The notes below the pieces were generated by a model, which was not told the origin of the DNA, searched no databases, and saw only the letters and a list, made by a program, of their open reading frames with translations. 64,000 nt of DNA, taken from Nitrospirota bacterium. GTDB lineage: Bacteria; Nitrospirota; UBA9217. Shown here one piece after another: positions 49,063 to 57,723 of the stretch (positions are counted from its first letter, which is position 1; the number at the start of each line of letters is the position of its first letter). Made by a program: the position numbers and the translations under genes. The DNA is taken from contig DATIZR010000043.1 in assembly GCA_035516965.1 (NCBI GenBank), positions 30,576 to 94,575 on the forward strand, written 5' to 3'.

Positions 49063-49083
49063 GGGGTCTTTGTCTTCCTTTTC

Positions 49084-49176
49084 CTACTTCCAGTGGAGCA
49101 CCATAAGGAGAAGTCCCGCGACGGAAATGAAGCAAAGAAGTATCTCCTCGATTTTATTTGTCTTATTCTTGTTCAT
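49084..49176 (-). CDS. 30-residue single-helix membrane protein
   Basis: A tiny frame starting 4 nt after the psiE stop and ending 21 bp before the GH1 start. It encodes a Lys/Asn-rich N-terminus, an 18-residue hydrophobic stretch (ILLCFISVAGLLLMVL) and a basic end. The coupling distance and the membrane-protein pattern argue for a real gene. The ribosome site is weak. It could be a PsiE partner. Confidence 0.5.
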   Translation of the reverse strand: MNKNKTNKIEEILLCFISVAGLLLMVLHWK

Positions 49177-49180
49177 GCCG

Positions 49181-49606
49181 TTATCCATGAGGGGTTCCTT
49201 CCGTTTCCTGATATTTTTCCGGCGAGAAGACGACAGCCAGGGTCCTGATGACGCCGATCACGAGGATCAGGGCCGCGAGCGCGATGATCATGCCCCTTTC
49301 CAGACTGCGCTCGTAGAGCCCGATCATGATCTCGCGGAGCACGAATACGAGTGCCGCGTCGGTGATGAACGTTATCTTGAGCCGGTGCACGGCAAAGTAC
49401 TCTATGATGCTGCGGAGCAGCTCGATGGCGATGAACATCGAAAGGATGTTGGTCACCATCAGGTCGAAGGCCGATGCAATGGTCCGGCTCCCGAACACGG
49501 CGCGCAGGTCAAGGATGACCCTCGCGAGCCCCATCATGAGGGCAATAATAACGATCGGGACCATGAACTTGATCATGACGTCGATGATCTTTGTGAAGTA
49601 TTTCAT
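49181..49606 (-). CDS. psiE: phosphate-starvation-inducible protein PsiE
   Basis: A 141-residue protein with four membrane helices of the PsiE family. E. coli psiE is regulated by PhoB; its biochemical function is unknown. Here a PHO-box promoter (49657-49688) precedes it and pairs it with the GH1 gene downstream. It is the clearest independent support that the 11-bp repeats are phosphate control sites. Confidence 0.88.
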   Translation of the reverse strand: MKYFTKIIDVMIKFMVPIVIIALMMGLARVILDLRAVFGSRTIASAFDLMVTNILSMFIAIELLRSIIEYFAVHRLKITFITDAALVFVLREIMIGLYERSLERGMIIALAALILVIGVIRTLAVVFSPEKYQETEGTPHG

Positions 49607-50179
49607 ACATCGCGGACAAGCTGAACGGACACCGTCGGAATCATTTGGCTGATTCCATCATGCCACTGTTTTATTACATGCATGTTACAAAATTAAATTT
49701 ATATGGAGGGGGGAGATCGACAATCCGTTAAGTTAATACATTGATCATCGTACGTGCACAGGAGGGGGAGATCGCTTAAGCTATGAAAAAGGGGCTGTTG
49801 TGCCCTTTGGGATCGTGGACGGGTCTGGGGATGTTGAATGTGATGCTGTTGGAGGCTGAGATGCTTGCCTGGACATTTGACTTTTCGTCCGGTTATCCTT
49901 CTCGCAACGTTTGAGCTTTAACCGGCCTCGCAGGCGTAAAGGTCACATTCTAATGACTGAACCTGCTTTATAGGCTCAAGTATGGGTGGTCTATGAACCT
50001 GGTTGAAGAGATCATCTCGCCATTAACAATTCCATACTTTAGAAGCATCATATTTGTAATGATTTTGTATTAGTAGGAAAGTAATGAAAAAGCCGATGGA
50101 CACAGAGTCATCAACGAACTACAATTCAATTGAGTAATTGAAAAAAATGGGTGTGTTGAATTGAAAGGAGAGAGAACTT
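49607..50179. other. divergent intergenic region between psiE and the DUF5132 cluster
   Basis: This 570-bp AT-richer stretch holds the psiE promoter on the - strand. On the + strand a 43-codon frame (49783-49914) has no good ribosome site, and a weak PHO-like pair (50056-50071) lies about 110 bp before the DUF5132 start. No repeat arms or RNA fold is obvious. Confidence 0.6.
49657..49688 (-). promoter_or_regulatory. PHO-box promoter of psiE
   Basis: On the - strand GTAAC (49684-49688) and GTAAT (49673-49677) are 11 bp apart, with CATGAT (49657-49662) 10 nt on and a leader of about 43 nt. The architecture is identical to that of pstS. Confidence 0.8.
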
Positions 50180-50497
50180 ATGGCTCTGTTGGAAGACGGA
50201 TTGAAGGGAAATCTAGCTACCGGTCTTGCGATCGGCATCGGTGCCGCGATCCTGGCTCCCATCGTGGTCCCGCTCTTTGCGAACGTGGCGAAGCCCCTTG
50301 CAAAGGCCGCTATAAAAGGGGGGATTCAGCTCTTTGAACGGGGCAAGGAGACCTTCGCGGAGATCGCCGAGATCACCGAGGACATCGTTGCCGAGGCGAA
50401 GTCGGAGCTTGCCGAGTCCCAAGCCGCAGCAGTAGCGGGCGTGACCGGCGCGGCAGCAGCCATTCCGCCGCAGCCGGGCAGTGAGTCAGCGGGGTGA
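50180..50497 (+). CDS. DUF5132 protein
   Basis: A 105-residue protein with an N-terminal hydrophobic helix (about 15-38), a Lys/Gly segment (KAAIKGGIQLFERGK) and an amphipathic helix (50-80), matching DUF5132. These proteins commonly sit near HMA_2 proteins and P-ATPases; no function is known. A clear AAAGGAG site precedes it. It starts the seven-gene + strand cluster. Confidence 0.82.
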   Translation: MALLEDGLKGNLATGLAIGIGAAILAPIVVPLFANVAKPLAKAAIKGGIQLFERGKETFAEIAEITEDIVAEAKSELAESQAAAVAGVTGAAAAIPPQPGSESAG

Positions 50498-50985
50498 CCA
50501 TGCCTCCCGAAGCATTCATCGCCTACAGCTCGCCGGGGCGGTTCAGGGTCAGGATTCCCGCGCTCAAAGGGAATCCGGCTGCGCTCGGTGCCTGCGGTGA
50601 GAAGTGCGCAGCCTGTCCCGGGGTAGAAACGGTTGATACGAATGCGGCAACAGGAAGCCTGCTCTTTCTGCACCGGACAACAAGTGTCGCCATCCTGGAT
50701 TTTGCCCGCTCAAAGGACCTATTCGTGGTGCGAGAGCCCGGTCGTGCCTTGAAACCGGATCCCGCGAATTTCCGAAGGGACGTGCGGGAGACATTCAAGA
50801 ACGCTGATCAGCAGATCAGAAAGTTGACGGGCGGCGAGATGGACCTGAGCGGCGTCGCGATCGTGGCGCTGATCGGCGCCGGTTCGATCCAGATCCTCGA
50901 AGGAAGTGCCGGCGCGCTCCCGTGGTTCGCCGCCTTCTGGTATGCGTTCAATTTGGTTACGAAGACAAAAGAGACGGATCAATGA
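50494..50985 (+). CDS. HMA_2-domain protein with C-terminal membrane helix
   Basis: A 163-residue protein with an HMA_2 domain (residues 5-75; PGRFRVRIP and NAATGSLLF) and a C-terminal hydrophobic helix (125-155). It has C-x3-C-x2-C (CGEKCAAC), which may bind metal, but no classical CxxC in the HMA loop. It overlaps the DUF5132 stop (GTGA); an alternative start is ATG 50500. Confidence 0.8.
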   Translation: MTMPPEAFIAYSSPGRFRVRIPALKGNPAALGACGEKCAACPGVETVDTNAATGSLLFLHRTTSVAILDFARSKDLFVVREPGRALKPDPANFRRDVRETFKNADQQIRKLTGGEMDLSGVAIVALIGAGSIQILEGSAGALPWFAAFWYAFNLVTKTKETDQ

Positions 50986-51276
50986 GCTTTGACAGCGGGT
51001 TTCTGCCTGACCTGTTTTTGAAACTCACCGGTTATACCCTTTTCCACAGACCATAGGTACGTACGTGTTGGAGATGCTGCTGAATCGGGTATGCTGATCA
51101 GCGCAAATGCGCGCCGGATTCCGGCCGCGGAGAGGAGCAATGTCATGACTGAACACAAACACGCTGCATTAAAAAAGGAGGCCGTGAAGCCGCGGCCGAA
51201 GACGAGGACAGGGGAAGCGCCGGATTCCGGAGCGGCGATTGGATCGACAACCATTCACCAGGAGGGAGGTATTGAA

Positions 51277-51894
51277 ATGGCAAGCGAAGAAACCACAGGG
51301 AGCGGGACCACGGGCGCTTGGTCGGAAAGCGTCGGAACGGCCGGGACGACCGTGAAAGAAGGCGTTGTCAGCAGCCTTAAGGGCATCAACGAGATCGAAG
51401 CGGAGATCGTGAGCCTCGTGCGCAACACCGTGTCGAATACGCTGCGCGCGACGGGTTCGGTGGCGGGAGAAGCGGTGACAGTGACCAGGGATGTGGTCAA
51501 GGGCGCCATCCAGGCGACTGAGGAAGTAGGCACGGGGCTGATCCTGAGCACCAAGAGCGTTGCCAAGGGGGTGATCATGGGCGTGAGCGACGTGGGCGGC
51601 GATGTTATTTCCGTCGCGGGCCAGACCGTGAAGGGAGCTGTCAAGGGAGCGGCGGATGTGGGAGCCGATGTGGCCATGGTGGCCCGCCGGGCCGTGGACG
51701 GCGTGATCGAGGCAACGAAGGAAATCGGCGGCAACGCCGAAGAAGTCGCGAAGGTCGCGGTCACCGGAGCCATTGATGCGGCTGCAACCATCGGGAACAC
51801 GGCGGTCAAGGCGGTCAAGGACATGCTGGTCGGCGTGGTGGAGGGCGTCAAGGAAGTTGCGAATACAGCCCTGCCGAAGGTCAAGTCAGCCTGA
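51277..51894 (+). CDS. amphipathic 22-residue-repeat protein
   Basis: A 205-residue protein built of about six tandem 22-23-residue units of the form V-x-GAIxAaxxVGxdVxxVAxx. Its composition (Ala, Val, Gly, Lys, Glu) and 22-residue period resemble apolipoprotein- or synuclein-like 11-mers that bind membranes. GGAGGGAGGT sets ATG 51277; an ATG at 51145 is the alternative. I do not recognise a family. Its place between HMA_2 and the P-ATPase suggests a membrane-coat or stress role. Confidence 0.75.
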   Translation: MASEETTGSGTTGAWSESVGTAGTTVKEGVVSSLKGINEIEAEIVSLVRNTVSNTLRATGSVAGEAVTVTRDVVKGAIQATEEVGTGLILSTKSVAKGVIMGVSDVGGDVISVAGQTVKGAVKGAADVGADVAMVARRAVDGVIEATKEIGGNAEEVAKVAVTGAIDAAATIGNTAVKAVKDMLVGVVEGVKEVANTALPKVKSA

Positions 51895-51958
51895 GCACGG
51901 TCGTTCCTGAACAAGCATTCGCAGCCCGTATCGTAATTGACGAGGGGGATTGGATCAC

Positions 51959-54900
51959 GTGGTCGAAGCAATTCATAACGCGGTCAAGGGGAGAATTCGT
52001 CTCAAAGTGGCGGGGCTGTACCGGTCGGAGCCGCTGAAGCAGCAGCTCGAGCAGCGTCTCGTGCAGCAGGCATGGATCCTGAGCGTTTCCGCAAGTACGC
52101 TTACCGGCAATGTCCTTGTTCTGTACGAGTCCGGGTCCGGGAATGGCTTCCACGTTCCGGAGATCGCGGCGCTGGTACAGGTGATCGTCGCTGAGACTGA
52201 ATCCGTACGCAGTGGCGGTGGCCCGACGGCAGGAAGCGAACCGAGGGGCGCTGTCGGTGCTCCCCGTGTTCGTCCGCAGCGGCATACGGTTGCGAGCGGT
52301 GTTCCGGCTTCGCGTCCGGATCCCGCCCGGGAAGTGCCGAGCAGGCGAGAGGTGCGGCAGCAGGTGGTCAATGCCGAGGACCAGCCCGACGAGCCGTGGC
52401 ACTGCAAACGGCGCGAGGACGTCCTGGGCTACTGGGACACGCACGCCTCCAGGGGCTTGTCCCATGAATCGGTAAAGCAGCGCTTCAGGCAGTACGGCCC
52501 CAACATACTTCCTGAAGCGGTCCCCCGCTCCGGGTGGAGCATCTTCTTCGACCAGTTCAAGTCGCTTCCCGTGGCCCTTCTCGGCGTTGCAGCCGGCATC
52601 TCGGTGGCCACCGGCGGGTTCGCTGACGCCGTCGTGATCGGCGGCGTTGTCGTCATCAACGCCTCGATCGGGTATTATACCGAGAGCCAGACCGAGAAGA
52701 TCATCCACGGGCTGAAAAGCCTTGTGCAGCCGACCGCAACGGTGATCCGCGAAGGCGCCGCGGTCACGGTCGACGCGCGGGAGATCGTGCCCGGCGATCT
52801 ACTCGTGCTGAGGCCGGGAAGCTACATCTCCGCCGACGCGCGGCTCATCGAGGCGAAGCACCTCAGCATCGACGAGTCGGTCCTGACGGGAGAGAGCATG
52901 CCGGTTATCAAGAAAACGGACGTGCTCCAGGAGCTTGATCTCCCCCTCGGAGACCGCGTCAACATGGTCTACATGGGGACGCTCGTCACGGGAGGGCAGG
53001 GGCTGGCAGTCGCGGTCGCGACCGGAGGGTTCACCGAGGTCGGAAGGATCCAAACCATGGTCGGAGACGCGCGGCCGCCCGACACGCCTTTGGAACGGCA
53101 GATGGACCACCTGGGGGTCCAGCTCGTGTACATCACCTGCATCGTCTGCGGCATCGTGTTCATCGTTGGAATCCTGCGAGGCTACGGTTTTCTCCAGATG
53201 CTCAAGACCTCCATCGCCCTTGCCGTGGCCGCCGTGCCCGAGGGGCTTCCGACCGTTACGACGACGACCCTCGCGCTGGGCATCAAGCGTATGAGAGGCA
53301 TGAACGTGCTCATCCGTCACCTTGACGCCGTCGAGACGCTCGGTTCGGTCGAGACCATCTGTCTTGACAAGACCGGCACCATCACCATGAACAGGATGTC
53401 GGTGGTCCGGATCCATACCGGCATGCGCCGGCTCGATGTTGTTGAGGGCAGGATCAGTTTGGACGGGAAAAGCATCAATCCCTATACGAACGAGGATCTC
53501 CTCCGTCTGCTCCATCTGTCGGTGCTCTGTAATGAGTCGATGGTGTCGGGACAGGAAGGGGATTACATCGTCGACGGGTCTTCGACGGAGAACGCACTGG
53601 TGAACATTGCGCTCAGCTCCGGCGTCGATGTCAACTCGCTTCGGGCCCAGCACCCCATCGCGAAGCTGAACCACCGTTCGGAAGACCGGCACTACATGAG
53701 CACCGTACACCGTTCGAATGAACAACAGCGGCTTATGGCTCTCAAGGGCAGTCCCACCGACGTGCTGTCACTCTGCAAATGGTACATCAAGGACGGCCGC
53801 CAGCTGGAACTGGACGACAACGCCCGTACGGTCTTCGAAGCGGATAATGAACGGATGGCCGGCGAAGCGCTCCGCGTGCTCGCTGTTGCGTACGCCGTCA
53901 CCAATGGAGACACCCTTCGCAGCGATGAGATCATCCAACAGGGGCTTATCTGGGTCGGCCTCGTCGGCATGGCGGATGTGGTCAGGAGCGGCGTCAAGAA
54001 TCTCATCGGCGAGTTCCACCGTGCCGGGATCGATACGGTCATGATCACCGGGGACCAGAGCCCCACGGCCTATGCGATCGGCAAGGAGCTCAATCTGAGC
54101 AAGGACGAGGAACTCGAGATCCTGGACTCGACCAACCTTAACCAGCTTGAGCCCGAGGTCATGAAGGCACTTGCCGGGCGCGTCCATGTCTTCGCCCGTG
54201 TGAGCCCGGCCAACAAGCTCCAGATCGTCCAGGCGCTCCAGTCGGCAGGAAAGGTCATTGGCATGACCGGCGACGGCATCAACGACGGACCGGCGCTCAA
54301 GGCTGCCGATATCGGGATTGCCATGGGACACACGGGGACCGACGTGGCGCGGGAGGTGGCCGACGTCGTGCTGGAGGACGACAACCTGGAGACCATGGTC
54401 GTGGCCATAAGCCAGGGTCGGACGATCTACAACAATCTGCGAAAATCGGTCCGGTACATGCTCTCGAAGAACACGAGCGAGATCATGATCATGTTCACCT
54501 CGCTTGCTGCCGGCATGGGACAGCCTTTCAACGTCATGCAGCTTCTCTGGATCAACATGATCTCGGACATCTTCCCCGGCATTGCCCTTGCCCAGGAACC
54601 GCCGGAGCCGGATGTGCTCCTGCGGCCTCCGCGGAGTCCCGAAGAACAGCTCATCAATCCGTCGGACTATAAGAGGCTCCTCTTCGAGGCCTCCACCATC
54701 TCAGCAGGGACGCTGGCTGCGTACGGCTACGGTGTCCTGCGCTACGGGCAGGGGCCCCAGGCCAGCTCGATGGCCTTCACGAACTTTGTCACAGCAGGGC
54801 TCCTGCACGCCATCAGCCACCGTTCCGAGACCCACAGCATCTTTGACGCCAACCGGCTCGAACCGAACAACTATCTTACCGTCGCCCTGGTCGGCTCGCT

Positions 54901-55123
54901 CGGGGTGCAATCGCTCACCCTGTTCGTCCCGGGCCTCCGGAGCTTCCTGGGTATGGGCCCGCTGAATCCCTTTGACCTGGCAATTTCGATCGGGACCGCT
55001 GTCGCGCCTCTGCTCATCAACGAAGCGACAAAAAAGATAGCTGCTCCGCCTTTGGTGCTGAACGGCAGTACAACGGTCCCGGTTCCGGTATTGAACGGGA
55101 ATCAAATTGTCGCGGCTACCTGA
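51959..55123 (+). CDS. P2A-type (calcium-class) ATPase with N-terminal HMA_2-like domain
   Basis: A 1054-residue P-ATPase. The first 65 residues form an HMA_2-like domain (GRIRLKV ... TGNVLVLY), then a Pro/Arg-rich linker (about 90-150) leads to the ATPase. It has CLDKTGTIT, TGDGINDGPA and VPEGLP (helix 4). Helix 5-6 segments NTSE and NMISD match the calcium site residues of SERCA (Glu, Asn, Ser for Thr, Asp), so Ca2+ is the best guess. GAGGGGG favours GTG 51959 over TTG 51950. An HMA-like head on a P2A pump is unusual. Confidence 0.88.
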   Translation: MVEAIHNAVKGRIRLKVAGLYRSEPLKQQLEQRLVQQAWILSVSASTLTGNVLVLYESGSGNGFHVPEIAALVQVIVAETESVRSGGGPTAGSEPRGAVGAPRVRPQRHTVASGVPASRPDPAREVPSRREVRQQVVNAEDQPDEPWHCKRREDVLGYWDTHASRGLSHESVKQRFRQYGPNILPEAVPRSGWSIFFDQFKSLPVALLGVAAGISVATGGFADAVVIGGVVVINASIGYYTESQTEKIIHGLKSLVQPTATVIREGAAVTVDAREIVPGDLLVLRPGSYISADARLIEAKHLSIDESVLTGESMPVIKKTDVLQELDLPLGDRVNMVYMGTLVTGGQGLAVAVATGGFTEVGRIQTMVGDARPPDTPLERQMDHLGVQLVYITCIVCGIVFIVGILRGYGFLQMLKTSIALAVAAVPEGLPTVTTTTLALGIKRMRGMNVLIRHLDAVETLGSVETICLDKTGTITMNRMSVVRIHTGMRRLDVVEGRISLDGKSINPYTNEDLLRLLHLSVLCNESMVSGQEGDYIVDGSSTENALVNIALSSGVDVNSLRAQHPIAKLNHRSEDRHYMSTVHRSNEQQRLMALKGSPTDVLSLCKWYIKDGRQLELDDNARTVFEADNERMAGEALRVLAVAYAVTNGDTLRSDEIIQQGLIWVGLVGMADVVRSGVKNLIGEFHRAGIDTVMITGDQSPTAYAIGKELNLSKDEELEILDSTNLNQLEPEVMKALAGRVHVFARVSPANKLQIVQALQSAGKVIGMTGDGINDGPALKAADIGIAMGHTGTDVAREVADVVLEDDNLETMVVAISQGRTIYNNLRKSVRYMLSKNTSEIMIMFTSLAAGMGQPFNVMQLLWINMISDIFPGIALAQEPPEPDVLLRPPRSPEEQLINPSDYKRLLFEASTISAGTLAAYGYGVLRYGQGPQASSMAFTNFVTAGLLHAISHRSETHSIFDANRLEPNNYLTVALVGSLGVQSLTLFVPGLRSFLGMGPLNPFDLAISIGTAVAPLLINEATKKIAAPPLVLNGSTTVPVPVLNGNQIVAAT

Positions 55124-55148
55124 GCTGGCATCGTGCGGAGAGGGTCAA

Positions 55149-56348
55149 ATGAAAAAAGACTTCATGTTCACCTCGGAATCGGTGACCGAAGGCCATCCTG
55201 ACAAGCTGTGCGACCTCATCAGTGATGCCATCGTTGACCACGTGCTTCAGCAGGACCCTTACGCCCAGATCATCTCTGAATGCGCCGTTGCAACAGCCAT
55301 CATATTCATTGCAGCCCGGTTTGCTACGCCGGTCCGTGTCGATTTCGGACAAGTCGCCCGCCAGATGATCGGCCAGATCGGCTACGACCAGAAGGCGTTC
55401 AACGCAAAGACCTGCAGCATCATCACGAGCCTGCGGGAGATTTCCAGCGCCGACCGGCGAAACATCGATGAGCAGTCGCTCTCCGAGGATGAGATCGATC
55501 TCATCACCGCGAGGAACCAGGTGACGGTGTTCGGGTTCGCCTGCAACCAGACATCGGCGTTCATGCCGCTTCCGATCTGGCTCGCGCACAAGCTCGCCCG
55601 GAAACTGACGTCCGTAAGGCTCCAGAAAACCCTGAGCGACCTGGCGCCTGACGGCAAGACCCAGGTCGGCGTGGAATATTGCGGCGGCAAACCGTGCCGT
55701 ATCCACAGCATCACGGTCATCGCAAGCCAGAACAAGCCGCCTGAAAAAGGCGGGCCGGACGCCAGGCAATTGTACGACGACGTCATGGAGTCGATCATTC
55801 GGCCGGTGTTCCAGGACGAGGAGATCAGGCCCGATGACCGCACCAGGATCTTCGTCAACCCCGATGGTCCCTTCATCCATGGGGGCCCCTCGATCCACTC
55901 GGGGCTCACGGGCAGGAAGAATGCCATCGATACCTACGGGGAGTATTCCCGCCACAGCGGCGCCGCGCTCTGCGGCAAGGACCCCTCGAGGATCGACCGC
56001 GTCGGCGCCTATGTTGCCCGCTACGCCGCGAAGAACGTCGTTGCGGCCGGACTCGCCGCCTCCTGCGAGGTGCAGCTCAGCTATACCATCGGCATCGCGC
56101 GGCCCGTGAGCGTCCAGGTGGAGACCTTCGGAACGGGGACCATCCCCGACCTCAAGATATCGGAGCTGCTGGAGCGGCATTTTGATTTCCGGCCGGCCGG
56201 CATCATCCGCCAGTTCAATCTGCGGCGGCTGCCCTCGCAGATCAAGGGAGGGTTTTACCGCAGGCTCGCCGCCTATGGTCATGTGGGGCGCATGGACATC
56301 GGTCTGCCGTGGGAGATGACGGACAAGGCGGCACTTCTTAAAGGCTGA
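55149..56348 (+). CDS. divergent S-adenosylmethionine synthetase
   Basis: A 399-residue MetK homologue. It retains ESVTEGHPDKLCD, DGKTQV, GGPSIHSGLTGRK-DTYG and a Gly/Lys loop (LCGKDP). The GAGDQG motif, whose Asp and Gly line the active site, is replaced by ARNQVTV, and the ATP loop is altered. It is therefore a paralogue rather than the housekeeping enzyme, perhaps with reduced or changed activity. It lies 25 bp after the ATPase. Confidence 0.85.
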   Translation: MKKDFMFTSESVTEGHPDKLCDLISDAIVDHVLQQDPYAQIISECAVATAIIFIAARFATPVRVDFGQVARQMIGQIGYDQKAFNAKTCSIITSLREISSADRRNIDEQSLSEDEIDLITARNQVTVFGFACNQTSAFMPLPIWLAHKLARKLTSVRLQKTLSDLAPDGKTQVGVEYCGGKPCRIHSITVIASQNKPPEKGGPDARQLYDDVMESIIRPVFQDEEIRPDDRTRIFVNPDGPFIHGGPSIHSGLTGRKNAIDTYGEYSRHSGAALCGKDPSRIDRVGAYVARYAAKNVVAAGLAASCEVQLSYTIGIARPVSVQVETFGTGTIPDLKISELLERHFDFRPAGIIRQFNLRRLPSQIKGGFYRRLAAYGHVGRMDIGLPWEMTDKAALLKG

Positions 56349-56395
56349 TGGCAGAACGCGGTGTGAAATTGCCGGTGAGCGGGGGTATCTGAACA

Positions 56396-57301
56396 ATGGC
56401 TGAAGTCAGGACATCAGATCAAGGACAGACGCTCGTACTGGCAGTGACGGTTGCCTACTTCTTCGTGGAGTTGATCGGCGGGCTCTATTATCACAGCATC
56501 GCCCTGGTCACTGACGCGTCGTTCATGGCGGTCAATATATCGGGCCAGATCATCGCGCTCTGGGTCACGAGGCTGAGCCGCAGGATGCCTGACAAGCACA
56601 ACACCTTCGGGTATGAACGCGCCAAGGTGGTTTCCGGGCTGTTCAACGGCATGCTCGTCGGATTCATCCTGTTCTACGTGTTCGTAGAGGCCTTCCAGAA
56701 GATACTGCACCCCCAGCCGATCGAGGCCGATAAGGTCCTGATCATCGCCGTCCTGGGCCTCGTTGCGAACGCCTTCGGCCTGGTGCGGCTCTGGAAATAT
56801 TCGAAGGACGTGAACATCAAGGGGGCGCTCCTCCTCATCCTGAACGACACGCTCGGCTCGGTCGGCGTCATCGGCTCCGCCCTTATCATCCGTGCAACGA
56901 GCCTGTGGATCGTCGATCCCCTTGCGGGCGTTCTGATCGGCTGCCTCGCCGCGTATCCGACCTATTTCCTGATCAAGGACAGCATACACATCCTCATGGA
57001 AGGGAGCCCGGCCGGCATTGACATCGATGACGTGGAGGCCTTCCTGCGCCTGCGGTTTCCCGGGATTCGGATAGTGAAGGAGATGCATGTCTGGGGGCTC
57101 ACACCGGAGAGAATCATCCTGGTGGCGCGGATCAGGATGGACGGGACGCTCAACCATTACCGCGAGACGATGAAGGCCATGAAGCGTGAATTAAAGTCCA
57201 GATTCGGATTTGCAGACGTGTACCTGGAGGGGTATGAAGAGAAGCAGTCTGACGGAGCAGAGGCGTCGTCTGCGACACATGCAGCGCTTTTTAACGGGTG
57301 A
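56396..57301 (+). CDS. cation diffusion facilitator-like protein with degenerate metal site
   Basis: A 301-residue CDF protein with six helices and a cytoplasmic domain (about 205-270). The transport site is changed: helix 2 has DASFMAVN where zinc carriers have DAxHMxxD (His to Phe, Asp to Asn), and helix 5 has LILND where they have HxxxD (His to Leu). Only one Asp of the four ligands remains. It may bind a different ion, act only as a scaffold, or pair with another CDF. Confidence 0.85.
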   Translation: MAEVRTSDQGQTLVLAVTVAYFFVELIGGLYYHSIALVTDASFMAVNISGQIIALWVTRLSRRMPDKHNTFGYERAKVVSGLFNGMLVGFILFYVFVEAFQKILHPQPIEADKVLIIAVLGLVANAFGLVRLWKYSKDVNIKGALLLILNDTLGSVGVIGSALIIRATSLWIVDPLAGVLIGCLAAYPTYFLIKDSIHILMEGSPAGIDIDDVEAFLRLRFPGIRIVKEMHVWGLTPERIILVARIRMDGTLNHYRETMKAMKRELKSRFGFADVYLEGYEEKQSDGAEASSATHAALFNG

Positions 57302-57365
57302 CAGCAAAACCCGGGATGATGGCGGGTCGGCGTAAAACGCGAAACATCGGGAAGGGAGACAGGCG

Positions 57366-57623
57366 ATGAACGAAAAAGTATTTTTTGAACGGGTGTCTGA
57401 ACGCCATCATGAGGTCGCTGTCGATAACATTGCAAAGAACCTCCGTGTTTCCCGGGAAGGCGTCAGCACGCTGTACACCATGGTCCTGCGGCACTATAGC
57501 AAAACCGCCAGGATCAAGTATTTTCTCTCGGCGCTGGTCACGAAACGGGTGAAAGAAGTGCTGCGGGATGAAAGACTGCCATCGGACATTGATGGTAGAA
57601 GGGGCCATAGCAGGGATCTCTGA
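57366..57623 (+). CDS. DUF3562 protein
   Basis: An 85-residue helical protein ending in the ARIKYFLSALVTKRVKEVLR block of DUF3562. It closes the + strand cluster, 64 bp after the CDF gene. No function is known. Its Shine-Dalgarno (GGAAGGGAGAC) is strong. Confidence 0.8.
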   Translation: MNEKVFFERVSERHHEVAVDNIAKNLRVSREGVSTLYTMVLRHYSKTARIKYFLSALVTKRVKEVLRDERLPSDIDGRRGHSRDL

Positions 57624-57723
57624 TCGTTCAGGAGAATAAAATCACGGCATTCTTTTTTGGAAAAAAGAAGGGATGGTGTGAAATCGGCGTTGCGCCGGGA
57701 GAGTGATTGCCGCGAACCCGGTG

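Noticed and set aside
49783..49914. 43-codon frame upstream of the DUF5132 gene
   Set aside because: No proper ribosome site and no similarity recognised; probably chance.
50056..50087. GTAAT/GTATT pair 11 bp apart, then TAATGA, before the DUF5132 gene
   Set aside because: The second pentamer and the -10 are weak, so I do not call it a PHO promoter.
57650..57669. TTCTTTTTT-GG-AAAAAAGAA between convergent genes
   Set aside because: The stem is all A-T with a 2-nt loop; it is unlikely to be a stable terminator.
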